Origin: Dryocosmus kuriphilus
Lineage: Eukaryota; Arthropoda; Insecta; Hymenoptera; Cynipidae
Assembly (NCBI GenBank): GCA_038277395.1
Contig: CM076192.1
Location: 130,886,570-130,950,569 of the forward strand
DNA length: 64,000 nt
Direction: 5' to 3'
Shown: in pieces, positions 33,143 through 47,000 of the stretch
Position numbering within the stretch: position 1 is the stretch's first letter
Layout: each line of letters starts with the position of its first letter
The notes under the pieces: model-generated
The model's database searches: none
Seen by the model: only the letters and a program-made list of their open reading frames with translations
What the model was told of the DNA's origin: nothing
Made by a program: the position numbers and the translations under genes

Positions 33143-33996
33143 TACATTCTCATCTCAATGAGAAGGTATCAGCTTTATGTGAAAACTGACTTTCTCGTAT
33201 TTCATGAAATGTCGACGCTTCGTGACACCTTGAATACGAAAAAAAACATGTTTTAAGCTGGTGTCTGTCTGGTGTTGTTGTCTTTGTCGTTGTCTTTGTC
33301 GTTATCGTTGGCGTTGTCGTTGTCGTTGTAGTTGTTGTAGCCTGTTTCCATGATAACTTTCAAAGAACTAATCAGATTGGATTGCGCTTTGGTACACTTC
33401 TTTATGGGGTAAAAAGAAAGGACGAACTCGTTAAACAGCGGTTTTTGGCCAACGGATATGATTTTATCCATCGAAGACTGTTTTTGTAAAATCAATAAAT
33501 CCATTTTCCGGCCAAAATATGCAAGAGAGGAAAAAAGTTATACTAAACAAAGTTGTTCACCGCAAAAATATCTACAAATTTTCCTTATACCATTTTTTTC
33601 GCAATGACGCATAGTTTTGGAGTTATTCGTGAAAAACGTTATTGAGTATAAAGAAATCGACTTTTCAGCAAAACTATGCGAGGCACGAGGAAATGTTATA
33701 AAATAGAATTGTTCACCCTGGAAAGCCTTACAAATTTGCTGAAGACTATTTCCTGATACAACGCATAGTTTATTAATGAAACGTATTATATGGTTGTTTT
33801 AATAAAAAAAAAAAAGCATTACTGTACAGGTAAAAAAAAGTTTTTAAAGTTATTGAAAAATCTGCCCGATACTCAAGCACATTCTCATCACGTTTCTCGC
33901 GCTCAGCAATCCATGAAAGTATATCCAAAACATGAATTTTCTTTAATTACAAATTTTTTACATTGGTTGGCTGAAAAATGCAATTTTTATTATTAC
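33143..33996 (+). repeat. Dispersed A unit, diverged
   Basis: Starts TACATTCTCATCTCAATGAG and follows the A-unit order including a GTT/GTC tract and AAAAATCTGCCCG near 33860. Many substitutions against 1-7972. Confidence 0.8.
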
Positions 33997-34957
33997 TACA
34001 TTCTCATCTCAATGAGAAGCTATTAGTTTTATGCGAAAACTGCCTTTCGCGGATTTCATGAAAACTCCGCGTTTCGTGACCCCCTGAATCCGGAAAAAAC
34101 ATGTTTTACATTGGTGTCTGTCTGGCGTTGTCGTCGCTGTCGTTGTCGTTGATGTAGTCTGTTTCCACGATAACTTTTGAAGGACTAATCGGATTAGATT
34201 GCGCTTTTGTACACTTCTTTAAGGGGAAAAAGGAAGGCCGAGTTCGTTAATCAGCGGTTTTTGACCAGCGGTTATGATTTTATCAATCGAAAACGGTTTT
34301 TACCAAATCAGTAAATCCATTTTTCGGCTAAACTATGCGAGATAGAGAAAATCTGTATATAACAAAAATTATTTATCTTAAAAGTACCTACAAATTTTGT
34401 ATAGGCCATTTTTTGATCAAATTCACGGTTTTGATTTTAATCGAGAAAACGCTATTAAAAAATCATAAATTCAAATCTTCCGCCAAAATATGCAAGATAC
34501 AAAAGAAATAATAATAAGTAAAGATGTTTACCTCAAAAAGATAAACAAATTATCTCGCCATCACTTTTTTGAGCAGACACGTAGTTTTTTAGTTATTCGT
34601 AAAATATGTTGTAAAATATAAAGAAAACCACTTTTAAGCAAAACTATGCATGATATGAGAAAATACTAACAAGCAGAATTCTTCACCTTGGAAAGAGAGA
34701 TAGAATAATGAGAATGTATTCCTTAAGGGCGATAGAGCCTTAGGTAAAACAATTTCTTTTGTAATTTTTAATTTAAAGGTTTATATGATCCATAAACACC
34801 CAGCGCGTAGCGCGAGGTAAATAACCTATCGAGCGCAAAGCGCGAGTACCGTAACTAACGTATCGAGCGCGAAGCGCGAGTGCCAAAGGACGCACGCCCT
34901 AGGCGCGTGAAGCGCGCGATGAGAATGTGCTCACAAGGCCGGCAAATTTTTTTTTTG
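33997..34957 (+). repeat. Dispersed B unit, diverged
   Basis: Head-to-tail with the preceding unit. Ends with a palindrome cluster (34797-34930) and AAATTTTTTTTT. The foldback element starts immediately afterwards. Confidence 0.8.
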
Positions 34958-37138
34958 GGCGTCGCTTCCCCCCCACCCCCTCCCATTTTCTGAGGTTCCC
35001 GACAAAAAAAGTTGCCTTTTTTTTCTTTTTTTTTTTCTTTTTTTTTGATTTTTAGTGCTACCTCAAGGGCCTCGAGAAGTACATGCGATTTTACATCGGA
35101 AAACGATGATTTTTAGAAAAATGAGGTAAAAATTTCTGGATTTACAGTTAGCTTTCGGGACATTATCAGAACTTTTTGGGGAGTTTTCATGGAATAATTT
35201 CTGATAAAACACTTTAAATTTTCACCCCTCTGCACCCTCCAGGAGAGCCCTGAATGTGCCCGAAAAACTGAAATGGAGAATTTTGCCAAAAATTGGCACA
35301 AACGAGCTTTGTTTTTCCATTTTCGTGCTATAACTTGTTGTTACTCGCTAAGACAAATATTTTTTGTCACTTGCCAACTAATTTTTAATTGCTTAAACAA
35401 TTTATATTTGGTTAAATAACTTTTTCTTTCGTGACAGCACATCACAAGGTCATTTTTTGCGTTCAACCAGACACTAAGACATTTTCAAGGATACTTATTT
35501 ATGTTTCCAGTGGTCTTAAATTATTTAAACAATCTAGTATTTATTTTTAATTTTTTCCAAAAACCAAGTAGAGAACTCTAGTTTTTTAAATTTGCTCAAA
35601 CTTGTCGTCAAAAATGAAATATACACGAAAATCAGATGCTATGCTACTATTTTTGCAACAAATTTTTATTTGCTTAAACAATTTCATATTATTTACCTTT
35701 AAATTTCTAAAAAAAAATAAGTAGAGATCTCTAGTTTTTTTTAAATTGGCTCAACCTTGTCGTTAAAAATGAAATATTTACAAAAAAATATGATATTATG
35801 CTAGCATTATTGCTTCAAGTTTGTATTTGTTTAAGCAGTTTTTGTTTGATGTAACAATTTTTTCCCAAAGAAAATGGTTGATATTTTGTATCTTCCGTAA
35901 ATAGTGGTGTAATTTTTAATTTTTTTAAAGCAGAATTTTTTCTGAGATCATTTTGTAATTATTTAAATAATTTATTAAACTTTAATTCCTAATTTAGAAA
36001 AAAATGTGATAAAAAAAGTGCAGTTGTTTTGGAGATTGGCTCTATTACGGACTATTTACGGAAAATACAAAATATCGACCATTTTCTTTGGGAAAAAATT
36101 GTTACATCAAGCAAAAATTGCTTAAATAAATACAAATTTGTTGCAATAATGGGAGGATATTATCACATTTTTGTAAATACATAATTTTTAACGACAAGGT
36201 TGAGCAAATTTAAAAAAACTAGAGATCTCTACCTGTTTTTTGGAGAAAGTTGCAGGTAAATAATATCAAATTGTTTAAACAAATAATAATTTGTTGCAAA
36301 GATAGTAGAATAACATATGTTTTTCGTAAATATTTAATTTTAAGCGACAAGGTTAAGCAAATTTAAAAAAGCTGGAGATTTCTACCAGTTTTTTTGAGAA
36401 AGTTAAAGGTAAATAATATCAAGTGGTTTAAACAAATAAAAATTTATTGCAAAAATAATAGCAGAACATCTGATTTTCGTGTATGTTTAATTTAGAGACA
36501 AGGTTGAGCAAATTAAAAAAAACCTATAATTCTCTAACTGTTTCTTGGAAAAAATAAAAAATAAGTAGTAATAAATTGTTTAAACAACTTAAAACCACGC
36601 GCAACTTAAATAAGGATTCTCGAAAATGTCTTAGTGTCTATTTAAACGCAAAAAATGACTTCTTGATGTGCTGTGACGAAAAAGAAAAAGTTATTTAAAC
36701 AAATATAAATACTTTAAACATTTAAAAATTAGTTGAAAAATGATAAAAAATATTTATGTTGTCGAGTAACAACTAGTTATAGTGCAAAAATGGAAAAACA
36801 AAGCTCGTTTGTGCCAATTTTGGGCAAAATTCTCCATTTCAGTTTTTCGGGCACCTTCAGGGCTTTCCTGGAGGGGGCTGCGGGGCGAAAATTTAAAGTT
36901 GTTTACCAGAAATGATTCCTTGAAAACTCCCCAAAAAGTTCTGATAATGTCCTGAAAGCTAAATATAAACCCAGAAATTTGTCTCTTATTTTTCTAAAAA
37001 TCATCGTTTTCCCATGTAAAATCCCATGTATTTTTCGGGGACCTTGAGGCAGAACTAAAAATCAAAACAAAAAAAAAGAAAAAAAAGGGAATTTTTATTC
37101 GGGAACCTCACAAAATAGGGGGGTGCGTGGGGTTCTAT
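34958..37138. mobile_element. Foldback element with arms of about 1 kb
   Basis: Outer ends CCCATTTTCTGAGGTTCCCG (about 34983) and, in reverse complement, CTATTTTGTGAGGTTCCCG (about 37118). Inside, 35045-35330 mirrors 36740-37070 and 35870-35910 mirrors 36055-36100; centre near 36030. The arms carry 2 (left) and 3 (right) copies of a block of about 130-150 bp around GTAGAGATCTCTAG and TTGAGCAAATTT. Non-coding. The termini are rich in poly-C and poly-T. No clear target duplication. Confidence 0.8.
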
Positions 37139-37484
37139 CATTAAAAAAAGTTTTCAATGCATTTTTGAGCCACTCTTATGGTAGACTTTCTGTATTTACT
37201 TTAGCGAACCATAATTTCACCACTCGTACAGTTTTGTAAATAACTGGAACTTTTTCGAGAGAATCTTCGACTAGTTTCGAGTCTACTCGAGACACAAAAT
37301 GTACACGCCTTTGGGCGCTGCATTTTCCCCCACTCTTAAATGTGGATCTCGAGTTCGAATACTGTAGCTTCAAAGGATTCAGAGTAGGGTCAAAAGAATG
37401 AAGTGGAGTCAAAAGTTCGATTTTGGAGGAGTTATAGGTTGAAAGGAGGGTCTATAGGTTTAAGTGCGTCAAAGTAGGGGCTAA
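37139..37484. other. Short spacer, nothing recognised
   Basis: Lies between the foldback element and the first recognisable BEL/Pao sequence. It may be decayed pol, but I see no motif. Confidence 0.4.
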
Positions 37485-39840
37485 ATGTCGACTCTTATAC
37501 GTTTTAGACAATTCGAAGTCGTGTTTGACGCCGATATCAAAGACATGTATTTAAGAGTAAAAGTGATAAAAGACCAAGGAGCACAACGATTTTTATGGCG
37601 TGGAGAAGATCGAGATAGAGAGCCGGATGTTTACGGAATGAGTGGCTTAATTTTGAGCGTAAAATCGTCTCCATATAACGCACTTTACATACAGCAGAAA
37701 AATGTAGAGCGCTACGCGAGAACCAGTTCAGTTGCTTCGATAAGTATTGTCAAAAAATAGTTACATGGACGATTATTTGTCTAGTAGGCGCACGGAACGT
37801 GAATAGAAAATTTTAATATACGACGTCATAAAAATAAACGCAGAACCTAATTTTGAAATGCACGGTTTGATTTTTAATAAGTCGCAAGTAATAAAAGGCG
37901 CAGTTTTTAAGAAACAACAATCGAACGAAAAAGAAATGCGATTATTGACCGAGGGGGAGAGTGAGTGTTTGGTTTGTACTGGAATACTATCGATGATCAA
38001 TTAAAGTTTAACGTTACTTTTTCAAAACTTCCAAAAAATATATTGAATGGTGAAAAGCGACCGATAAAGCTCGAATTTTTTAGAGTAATGATGTCGGTCT
38101 CTAGTACTTGAAAAGAGTGCCAAATACCACGTTGCTGCGTGAGTCATTCGCAAGAAAGAAAACAACAGTTGCACGTATTCTACGACGCAAGTATAACTGC
38201 TTATGCAGCGGTCACCTATATACGTTACGAGTATGAAAACGGGCTTATCGATGTTTCTCTGGCTAAAAGTAAAGTTGCTCCTTTAAATGCTTTGACCGTG
38301 TTGCGAATAGAATTGCAATCCGCGTTGATCGGCGCACGTTTATCCAAATTAATTCAAAACAAACTTGAAATAAGGGTATCAGAACGAATTTTTTGGTCGG
38401 ATTCGAGGATTGTATTCCGATGGATTAAGTTAACCGTGCACGCGTGAAATTTACGTAGCTAATCGTTCGGAAGAGATAGGCGAACCGATATTAAAATGAC
38501 GCAATGCTTGAAAATTCGCGATGGTTTGAAGGCCCAAATTTTTTTAACTTATCTCAGACCGAATGTCCAAACGATAAGTTTTTAAGCAAGGAAGAAAAGG
38601 GGAAAAAATCAGTAAAAACTATAGAAATTTGCCAAGATTATTGGTATAGAGTTATACAAATTGATTGTTTCAAAAGTGAGATAATTACGCTAAAATAAGG
38701 GGACAGAAGAAATTAAAGCTATCAATATAGTAGGAATGAGGCCGTATTTAGACGAAGGCGGTCTGTCAGGCGCAAGAGTTCGGATAAATCTTTTGCCGGG
38801 ATTACGTTCCATTATAAGTAAATGTATACTTTGTAGATTACACAGAGGAAAGCCTCAAAATCCATTAATGGGTGATTATCGGAAGCGCGGTTAGCGGTTA
38901 GATAAAGAACATTCAGCCACTGCGGCGTCGATTATTTTGGGCCTATGTTCGTTGAAATCGGCCGGCGCAGAGGGAAATGATGGGGAGTTTTATTTACATG
39001 CCTTAGAATAAGAGCGATTCATATTGAACTCGCACCTAGTCTAAGCACAAGCTCAGCAATAATGGTCATACAAAGATTAGCTGCTCGAAGTGGTGCACAT
39101 TTACATATGTATAGTGATAATGACACTAAATTTCGAGAGACTAGTAATGAGTTGAAGGAAATGATTTTAAAATTAGACAACGAGAAAATGTCGAAATTTA
39201 CGTTGAGTAAACAAATCGAGTGGCACTTCAACCCTCCCGACCGCGACGCTCCGCATATGGGCGGTGCGTGGGAGAGGATGATACGATCGGTAAAAATGGC
39301 TTTAAAAACTATTCTCTTTGATCAAGCGCCTAGCGAAGAAGTTTTATACACGGCATTGTGTGAAATGCAGCATTCGGTAAATTCAAGGCCGCTCACTCAT
39401 GTTTCTCTAGATCCTCTTGGCAAAGAACCGCTAAACCAAATCATTTTTCGATAGGAGCATCGTTGGGGGAAGTAAAAATAGGAAAATATGACTCCAACTT
39501 TATATGCCATCATAAACAATATAGAATCGCTCAACACTTCGCGTCGCGGATTGTTTTTGGAAGCAATGGATTCGCGAGTATTTGCCAAGATTATTTCCAT
39601 GTAAAATATATACGAGGAAAGAACTAACATTACAATTAGGCGATAAGTTTCAATTGCAGAATTAGACAGTACGCGAAATGTATGGAAAAAAGGGTATGTT
39701 ACAAAAGTTTATCCAGGCAAGGTTGACGAGGCACGATCAGCCAATTTAAACACGCCCACAGGTATCTTTTGCGACCTACTCGTAAACTTATAAAATTACT
39801 TGTCTCAAATGAGGTACAAAATTAAATAAATTTCCTACGA
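37485..39840 (+). pseudogene. pol: BEL/Pao pol remnant: RT end, RNase H, integrase
   Basis: In order on the plus strand: RT fragment with DADIKDMYLRV and QRFLWRG (37485-37760); RNase H region typical of Pao elements with LHVFYDASITAYAAV, SKVAPL and FWSDSRIVFRWI (38139-38447); integrase zinc-binding and core region from about 38770, continuing with DNDTKFRETSNEL, WHFNPP, HMGGAWERMIRSVK and VNSRPLTHVS (39062-39454); and a C-terminal integrase tail near 39690-39800. Stops and shifts separate all pieces. The 5' part (gag, protease, most RT) is missing. A purine tract at 39838-39848 may be the polypurine tract of a 3' LTR. Confidence 0.85.
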
Positions 39841-39848
39841 GGAGGAGA

Positions 39849-42614
39849 ATTATTCCGGATAGTATTGAGTTTTTCTTTTTGTTTAATGTTCTCAGTTTTT
39901 TGTTTTAGATTTATTTAAATAAATATTGTAAAATAAGAATCGAGAAATACGTCATTGTCTAGCTTATTTATAATAATTTACTTTTAAATAACATCAAAGT
40001 TATCGCGGTTAGTATGGAAAAGTCTAGTATTTATAGAATTTCTATGTATTGTTTTCCTTTACATAAGTTTCAATATAAAATACTTGCTTCTCATTTAACG
40101 TATTTATCGATACTTATTTCAATGCCAAAATGTATATAGATTAAGTTGTTTAATTTACCGAATATCAGTAGGCATTGCGCTGAGAAAAAGTAACAGGAAC
40201 AATCGCTTATTGTAAGGGATGCCAGGGGATGGAGGTAGTACCAATTTATTAAATTATCTGAATTATTAAATGACGATTCAATCGCATGCTTGGTCTCTCG
40301 GTGCATGAATAAATTCATGTACTGGAAGCCGAATTATACGAGATCAGTGTAACTGAGGCCGTGATTACTCAGGAAAATCAAAAGGGTAAAATGATTTACG
40401 TGCACGAACACACACACACACGCAACATACACACGTTATGCTGTCCCTCATTCTCTCTTTTTTTTATACTCCTTATTTCGCATTTTCTTTCATTCATATG
40501 CTCTCTTTTTCTCTCATCCTTATTTACACGTCACAAATGTCACCTACACTTATAACACAATCTGTGGCCGTGAGGCTGTGAGACAAGCTGCGTGAAATTG
40601 TTAAGATATGAAGCATCATCATGGGAATGATGGACGTGTTTTGAAAAAACAATTTTCCCTTGTTTCCTCAGCTGATAAAAGACGCGACCGAGAAATTTGC
40701 AACCTCTTTCGATCCTGGAATCTCGATTAGGTACGTGTATAAGTGGCATTTTGTCAAAAATTTTCAGTTTATTCAGTCCAATCTCGGCATTATAATTTCT
40801 AAATTTTAAAATTAACAGCTTGTGTTTAATCATCTCGCAACGATACTTTGTTGATTTATATTAACAAAAAATAGTGAATTAATGTCAATCATTTCAACAA
40901 AATAGTTGTTTTACTTTACAAATATAATATCCCAGTTCTGTTAAAATTTAGACGCTGTTTTCCTCATGTAGCAGATACGTGCCACAACATGCGGAGGTAA
41001 TATTTGAGGTGTTTATACTTGCACTGTAGAGAGAGAAAGACGAGAGTAAGAAAGAGACAGTACCTTTGCCTGTTTTTTCCACATTGGAATGTGATGATGT
41101 CACGTCTATCGATTCACTCCCTGTCTTGTGTCACATAAGAAGTTTCACTTCAATTAAAAATATTGTTTACTTTAATGGATAAACATTACAAGGTAACAGT
41201 GCTGAATTGTTATTTGATGATAGCAAGAGAAATATCTATCAGCTATCACTGCGACTACAGCAAAATACGATTATCCAGAATGTGGACCTGGGCCCTCATC
41301 TGGATAAAAGTGAACTAGTTCTGAAAAAGATTAATTATTATGGACAGATATCTGATATAATCTATGTTACAACGCCCGTATTGTTTACGCGAATGTTTTG
41401 TTTTCAGTTTGGTACGTAATACTCTTCTTTTTTGCTTAAAATTTTTAAGTATTGTCAAAGTATTATGAAGCCAAACTTTTCCTATCCAATTCAGGACACT
41501 CTTCCCTATAGAAATACCGAGCGCGTAGTACAAGGAAATACAGTATCCAGTAAGAAGTGCGGCGCGTGTTGAGAATATTGTTTATTTTTTTAATATTATT
41601 TAAAATTTAAACACTTAAAATAAAACTTATTGAATCTAGAAAGTATAATTACAGATAAATTGTAACATTTACAGTAACAATCACGAGTATGAGACCACTC
41701 GTTCTTCGATGATTGCTTATGTTCCCTTAATTTTAATTAAATGAAAAAAACTAAAATATTTTGTCTGGAATAGCTTGAAATATATTAATATTCAGTGTAA
41801 AATGAGCCCCGGATGATGACATGTTGGCCAACTCTAAAGAAGATACTGCAAAACAGTGAAAATTTTAACGATATTTCAAATTTAACATAACTTCTGAAGT
41901 AACCATTTCTGATGCCCCCATGCTAATTTTCAAAGTAGAGATCTATAGAATCGCATCAACTTATCAAAATAATTATATTATTTTTTCCATGCATCATGCA
42001 GGAAATTAAAGTTGGAATAGAAAAGTTGGAAAAATTCTCAGACCTTTAAGAAAACATTGAAATTTGCGCTTTTTTTCCAATATCTTCTCTAAAAATTGCC
42101 AAAATAACTTCACCCTTGGCTCATTTCTACGCATATTCAGGATAGATTTTAGGTAATGTCTGTAGATACGGACACAAGACATGCCATATTCCACTTTACA
42201 GGTTCCCTTTTGAAGTCCGTACTTTCAAACTCGGCTGTGACATAAACTCACAAGAAGGTCCGGACTGTCCATAACTATAGAATCGGCCTGGATTGTAAGC
42301 TATTTAAGTCAAGTTTTAACTTCAAAAAAATTAAAATTAAGCGAATTTAAACAATCATTGACAAATGGGCTGTCTCATACTCGTGACCGGTACTTTAAGA
42401 TCTTATAAAATACACTATGTTAAACCCTAATCCTCAAAAGCACGCCGAATTCGGTGTAGTTTTGAGTTACAACATTTCTGAAACACGAAAACAAGTGAAG
42501 GTGCAATGGAAATCTTAATTGATTAAAATGAGATGAAACAAATTTAATACCATTCACACCCATTGCTTTCTTCGTAGAAGGGAGAAGGTAGAGTCGGGCA
42601 GCTCTGCACTGAGA
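39849..42614. other. No gene recognised
   Basis: AT-rich DNA. The first few hundred bases may be BEL/Pao LTR. A short CA/CT-rich stretch lies at 40405-40520. ORFs of 62-97 codons are scattered on both strands, unrelated to each other and without motifs. Confidence 0.4.
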
Positions 42615-42694
42615 AAAAAATTTGTTTGAACCAAACATATTATTTCTTTATTATACAGTCAAACATATGTGTGTTTGGTTCAAACAAATTTTTT
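42615..42694. repeat. Perfect 23-bp inverted repeat (MITE-like)
   Basis: Arms 42615-42637 and 42672-42694, exactly complementary (TTTGTTTGAACCAAACA core) around a 34-base loop. A further degenerate copy of the arm follows (TTTGATTCAAATAAAT, 42709-42724). Confidence 0.75.
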
Positions 42695-42730
42695 GATTGA
42701 CCATATACGTTTGATTCAAATAAATATTTT

Positions 42731-43500
42731 TACTTTCTCATCTTAATGAGAAGATATTAGCTTTACGTGAAAAATGACTTTTCGGATTTCATGAAATTTC
42801 GACGTTTCATGACCCACTGAATCCGAAAGAATGGTTTTTACGACGGTGTCTGTCTATCGTTGTCGGCGTTTTTTCCCACGACAACTTTCGAAGGACTAAC
42901 CGGATTGGACTGTGCTTTGGCACCCTTCTTCGGGTGCAAAAAAAAGAACGGGTCCGTTAACCAGCCGCTTTGGTCCAGTGGTTATGGTTTTATTCATCAA
43001 AAGGGGTTTTCACAAGATCAAAAAATCAATATTCCGGCTAAACTATGCGAGATAAAAAAAATAGTTGAAAGTAAAATTATTCACCTTAAGAAAAATCTAC
43101 AAATTTTGTATTAATAATTTTTTCATAAAATGCACGGTTTTTGTTTTAATCGAGAAAGCATTATTAAAAATTAAAAATCTCAAATTTCCCACCAAACTAT
43201 GCAAGATACGAAAAAATGACAAAAAACAAAACTGTTCACCTCAAAAAGATCTACAAATTTGCTTTCCGTCATTTTTTTGAACAGAAGCGTATTTTTTGAG
43301 TTATTCGTGAAATATATTATGAAATATAAAGAAAACCACTTTTCAGCAAAAATATGCAAGATATGAGAAAATATTAACAAGCAGAATTGTTCACCTTGGA
43401 AAGAGCTACAAAATTTATTTATAATGCTCATGGTCTTACTTTTAAGAATCGAAATCTTGCATTGCGAAAATTTGGCAAATCACAAAAAAACTTTGCCAAT
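42731..43500 (+). repeat. A/B unit left of the 1.1-kb array
   Basis: Starts TACTTTCTCATCTTAATGAG and follows the B-unit order up to TTTGCCAAT, where the assembly gap begins. The expected GC palindrome cluster would fall in the gap. Confidence 0.8.
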
Positions 43501-44000
43501 NNNNNNNNNNNNNNNNNNNNNNNNNNNNNNNNNNNNNNNNNNNNNNNNNNNNNNNNNNNNNNNNNNNNNNNNNNNNNNNNNNNNNNNNNNNNNNNNNNNN
43601 NNNNNNNNNNNNNNNNNNNNNNNNNNNNNNNNNNNNNNNNNNNNNNNNNNNNNNNNNNNNNNNNNNNNNNNNNNNNNNNNNNNNNNNNNNNNNNNNNNNN
43701 NNNNNNNNNNNNNNNNNNNNNNNNNNNNNNNNNNNNNNNNNNNNNNNNNNNNNNNNNNNNNNNNNNNNNNNNNNNNNNNNNNNNNNNNNNNNNNNNNNNN
43801 NNNNNNNNNNNNNNNNNNNNNNNNNNNNNNNNNNNNNNNNNNNNNNNNNNNNNNNNNNNNNNNNNNNNNNNNNNNNNNNNNNNNNNNNNNNNNNNNNNNN
43901 NNNNNNNNNNNNNNNNNNNNNNNNNNNNNNNNNNNNNNNNNNNNNNNNNNNNNNNNNNNNNNNNNNNNNNNNNNNNNNNNNNNNNNNNNNNNNNNNNNNN
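43501..44000. other. Assembly gap of exactly 500 N
   Basis: Round length suggests a placeholder of unknown true size. Reading frames that run across it are meaningless. Confidence 0.98.
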
Positions 44001-47000
44001 AAAATTCTTTGAATTGAAGAAAATCGATGAGAATGTAACGCAAGTGGAACAAGTGAAGTTTCCGAACCAAAAAAAGTTTTTGTTCATGTATTTTCGGGGT
44101 CTTATGTTTATTCTGAAAACTATTCTTGAACTCATTGGCGAGGTCACAATTTCTTTCACGTCTGCAATACCATCCGTGAAAGTTTGCTTATCATACTTAT
44201 GTCTCTCTCCAGTGACGGATCAAAGGAGGATCAGCCCCAACCCCTTCTACAGACAGACATTTTCAAGTTTCGACCACGATTAACCGCAACCTTACTTGCG
44301 GAGGTATATGCATCTATTTATTTATTAAATCTGCATTTGTATTTAGAAAAAATGCTTACTTATTAATTGATAGTAAGTATCACTGCCTTTTAAGGCTTTT
44401 CAGGTATTAACTTCTCTAATCCCCCCCCCCCCCCCCTTACTTGCTTGATCGGGCACAAGTAACCACCTTCAAGGGTCTGCTCCCCTAGTTTAGGTGTAAA
44501 ATATTTTGTGTGGCATTCTTGACATACAGATGTAATTGAACCTGCTATGAACTACACCATTCTGATAATTTACAGTTTAAAGAAAACATATTTTCGGTCT
44601 TAAAATTTCATAAAATATGTCGCTTTTTGTCATTTTTTGCTACATATACGATGCGAAGACGAAGAAATGTTCTTTTAAATCAAATTTTAAGAGAGGGCTT
44701 TTACCTTCCAAAATAAAGTTCTGAGTCCACCGTTAGAACTACGAGTAAAGAACTTCTTTTCTACAAGTGTACAGGCAGAAAATAAAGGAAACCTCGTTCT
44801 TTCCAGCAAGAATTCAAAAATAAAAGGGCAATTTGTCAGCGACGAAATTCAGTTGTTGCGTGCTAAGTCTAACGAATGACCAAATAGTCATTTGCCCAGT
44901 ATTGGCTGATCTAGTTCTCTGTGTACGCTTACCATCTTATCACAACACAACATCATCGAAACGATAAAGTGACGTTTAGCGAATAATGACTGACTTTTGA
45001 TAACTTTGAGTTAACATATAACCCCTTGAGTCGTACCAATGTGATTCAAACGTTTTCCACGTAACTTTCACTGAACGTGAATACTGTTGGTATGACGCTA
45101 AGTCAAAATTAAACCATACTTACAAAAATTCTTTGAATTGAAGAAAATCGATGAGAATGTAACGCAAGTGGAACAAGTGAAGTTTCCGAACCAAAAAAAG
45201 TTTTTGTTCATGTATTTTCGGGGTCTTATGTTTATTCTGAAAACTATTCTTGAACTCATTGGCGAGGTCACAATTTCCTTCACGTCTGCAATACCATCCG
45301 TGAAAGTTTGCTTATCATACTTATGTCTCTGTCCAGTGACGGATCCAAGGGGGATCAGCCCCAACCCCTTCTGCAGACAGACATTTTCAAGTTTCGACCA
45401 CGATTAACCGCAACCTTACTTGCGGAGGTATATGCATCTATTTATTTATTAAATCTGCATTGTATTTAGAAAAAAAGCTTACTTATTAATTGATAGTAAG
45501 TATCACTGCCTTTTAAGGCTTTTCAGGTATAAGCTTCTCTAATCCCCTCCCCCCCCCCCCCTTACTTGCTTGATCGGCCACAAGTATCCAGCTTCAAGGG
45601 TCTGCTCCCCTAGTTTAGGTGTAAAATATTTTGTATGGCATTCTTGACATACAGGTGTAATTGAACCTGCTATGAACTACACCATTCTGATAATTTACAG
45701 TTTAAAGAAAACATATTTTCGGTCTTAAAATTTCATAAAATATGTCGCTTTTTGTCATTTTTTGCTACATATACGATGCGAAGACGAAGAAATGTTCTTT
45801 TAAATCAAATTTTAAGAGAGGGCTTTTACCTTCCAAAATAAAGTTCTGACTCCACCGTTAGAACTACGAGTAAAGAACTTCTTTTCGACAAGTGTACAGA
45901 CAGAAAATACAGGAAACCTCGTTCTTTCCAACAATAATTCAAAAATAAAAGGGCAATTTGTCAGCGACGAAATTCAGTTGTTGCGTGCTAGGTCTAACGA
46001 ATGACCAAATAGACATTTGCCCAGTATTGGCTGATCTAGTTCTCTGTGTACGCTTACCATCTTATCACAACACAACATCATCAAAACGATAAAGTGACGT
46101 TTAGCGAATAATGACTGACTTTTGATAACTTTGAGTTAACATATAACCCCTTGAGTCGTACCAATGTGATTCAAACGTTTTCCACGTAACTTTCACTGAA
46201 CGTGAATACTGTTGGTATGACGCTAAGTCAAAATTAAACCATACTTACAAAAATTCTTTGAATTGAAGAAAATCGATGAGAATGTAACGCAAGTGGTCAA
46301 GTGAAGTTTCCGAACCAAAAAAAGTTTTTGTTCATGTATTTTCGGGGTCTTATGTTTATTCTGAAAACTATTCTTGAACTCATTGGCGAGGTCACAATTT
46401 CCTTCACGTCTGCAATACCATCCGTGAAAGTTTGCTTATCATACTTATGTCTCTCTCCAGTGACGGATCCAAGGAGGATCAGCCCCAACCCCTTCTGCAG
46501 ACAGGCATTTTCAAGTTTCGACCACGATTAACCGCAACCTTACTTGCGGAGGTATATGCATCTATTTATTTATTAAATCTGCATTGGTATTTAGAAAAAA
46601 TGCTTACTTATTAATTGATAGTAAGTATCACTGCCTTTTAAGGCTTTTCAGGTATTAGCTTCTCTAATCCCCCCCCCCCCCCCCCTTACTTGCTTGATCG
46701 GCCACAAGTATCCACCTTCAAGGGTCTGCTCCCCTAGTTTAGGTGTAAAATATTTTGTATGGCATTCTTGACATACAGATGTAATTGAACCTGCTATGAA
46801 CTACATTCTTCTGATAATTTACAGTTTAAAGAAAACATATTTTCGGTCTTAAAATTTCATAAAATATGTCGCTTTTTGTCATTTTTTCTACATATACGAT
46901 GCGAAGACGAAGAAATGTTCTTTTAAATCAAATTTTAAGGGAGGGCTTTTACCTTCCAAAATAAAGTTCTGACTCCACCGTTAGAACTACGAGTAAAGAA

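Noticed and set aside
34958..37138. ORFs 35113-35301 (minus) and 36733-36915 (plus) as a gene family
   Set aside because: They are mirror images of each other in the foldback arms and simply reflect the inverted DNA; no domain and different end points.
37176..37412. Minus-strand ORF of 78 codons near the BEL/Pao remnant
   Set aside because: No motif, not repeated and sits in the unassigned spacer before pol.
43387..44283. Long open frames on both strands across the N gap
   Set aside because: They exist only because N was read as an open residue; the ends are A/B-unit and array sequence.
44073..44283. Recurring ORF starting MYFRGLMF in the 1.1-kb units
   Set aside because: Kept only in near-identical units; in diverged units (48546, 50842) the frame shifts and the composition changes, as expected for non-coding repeat.
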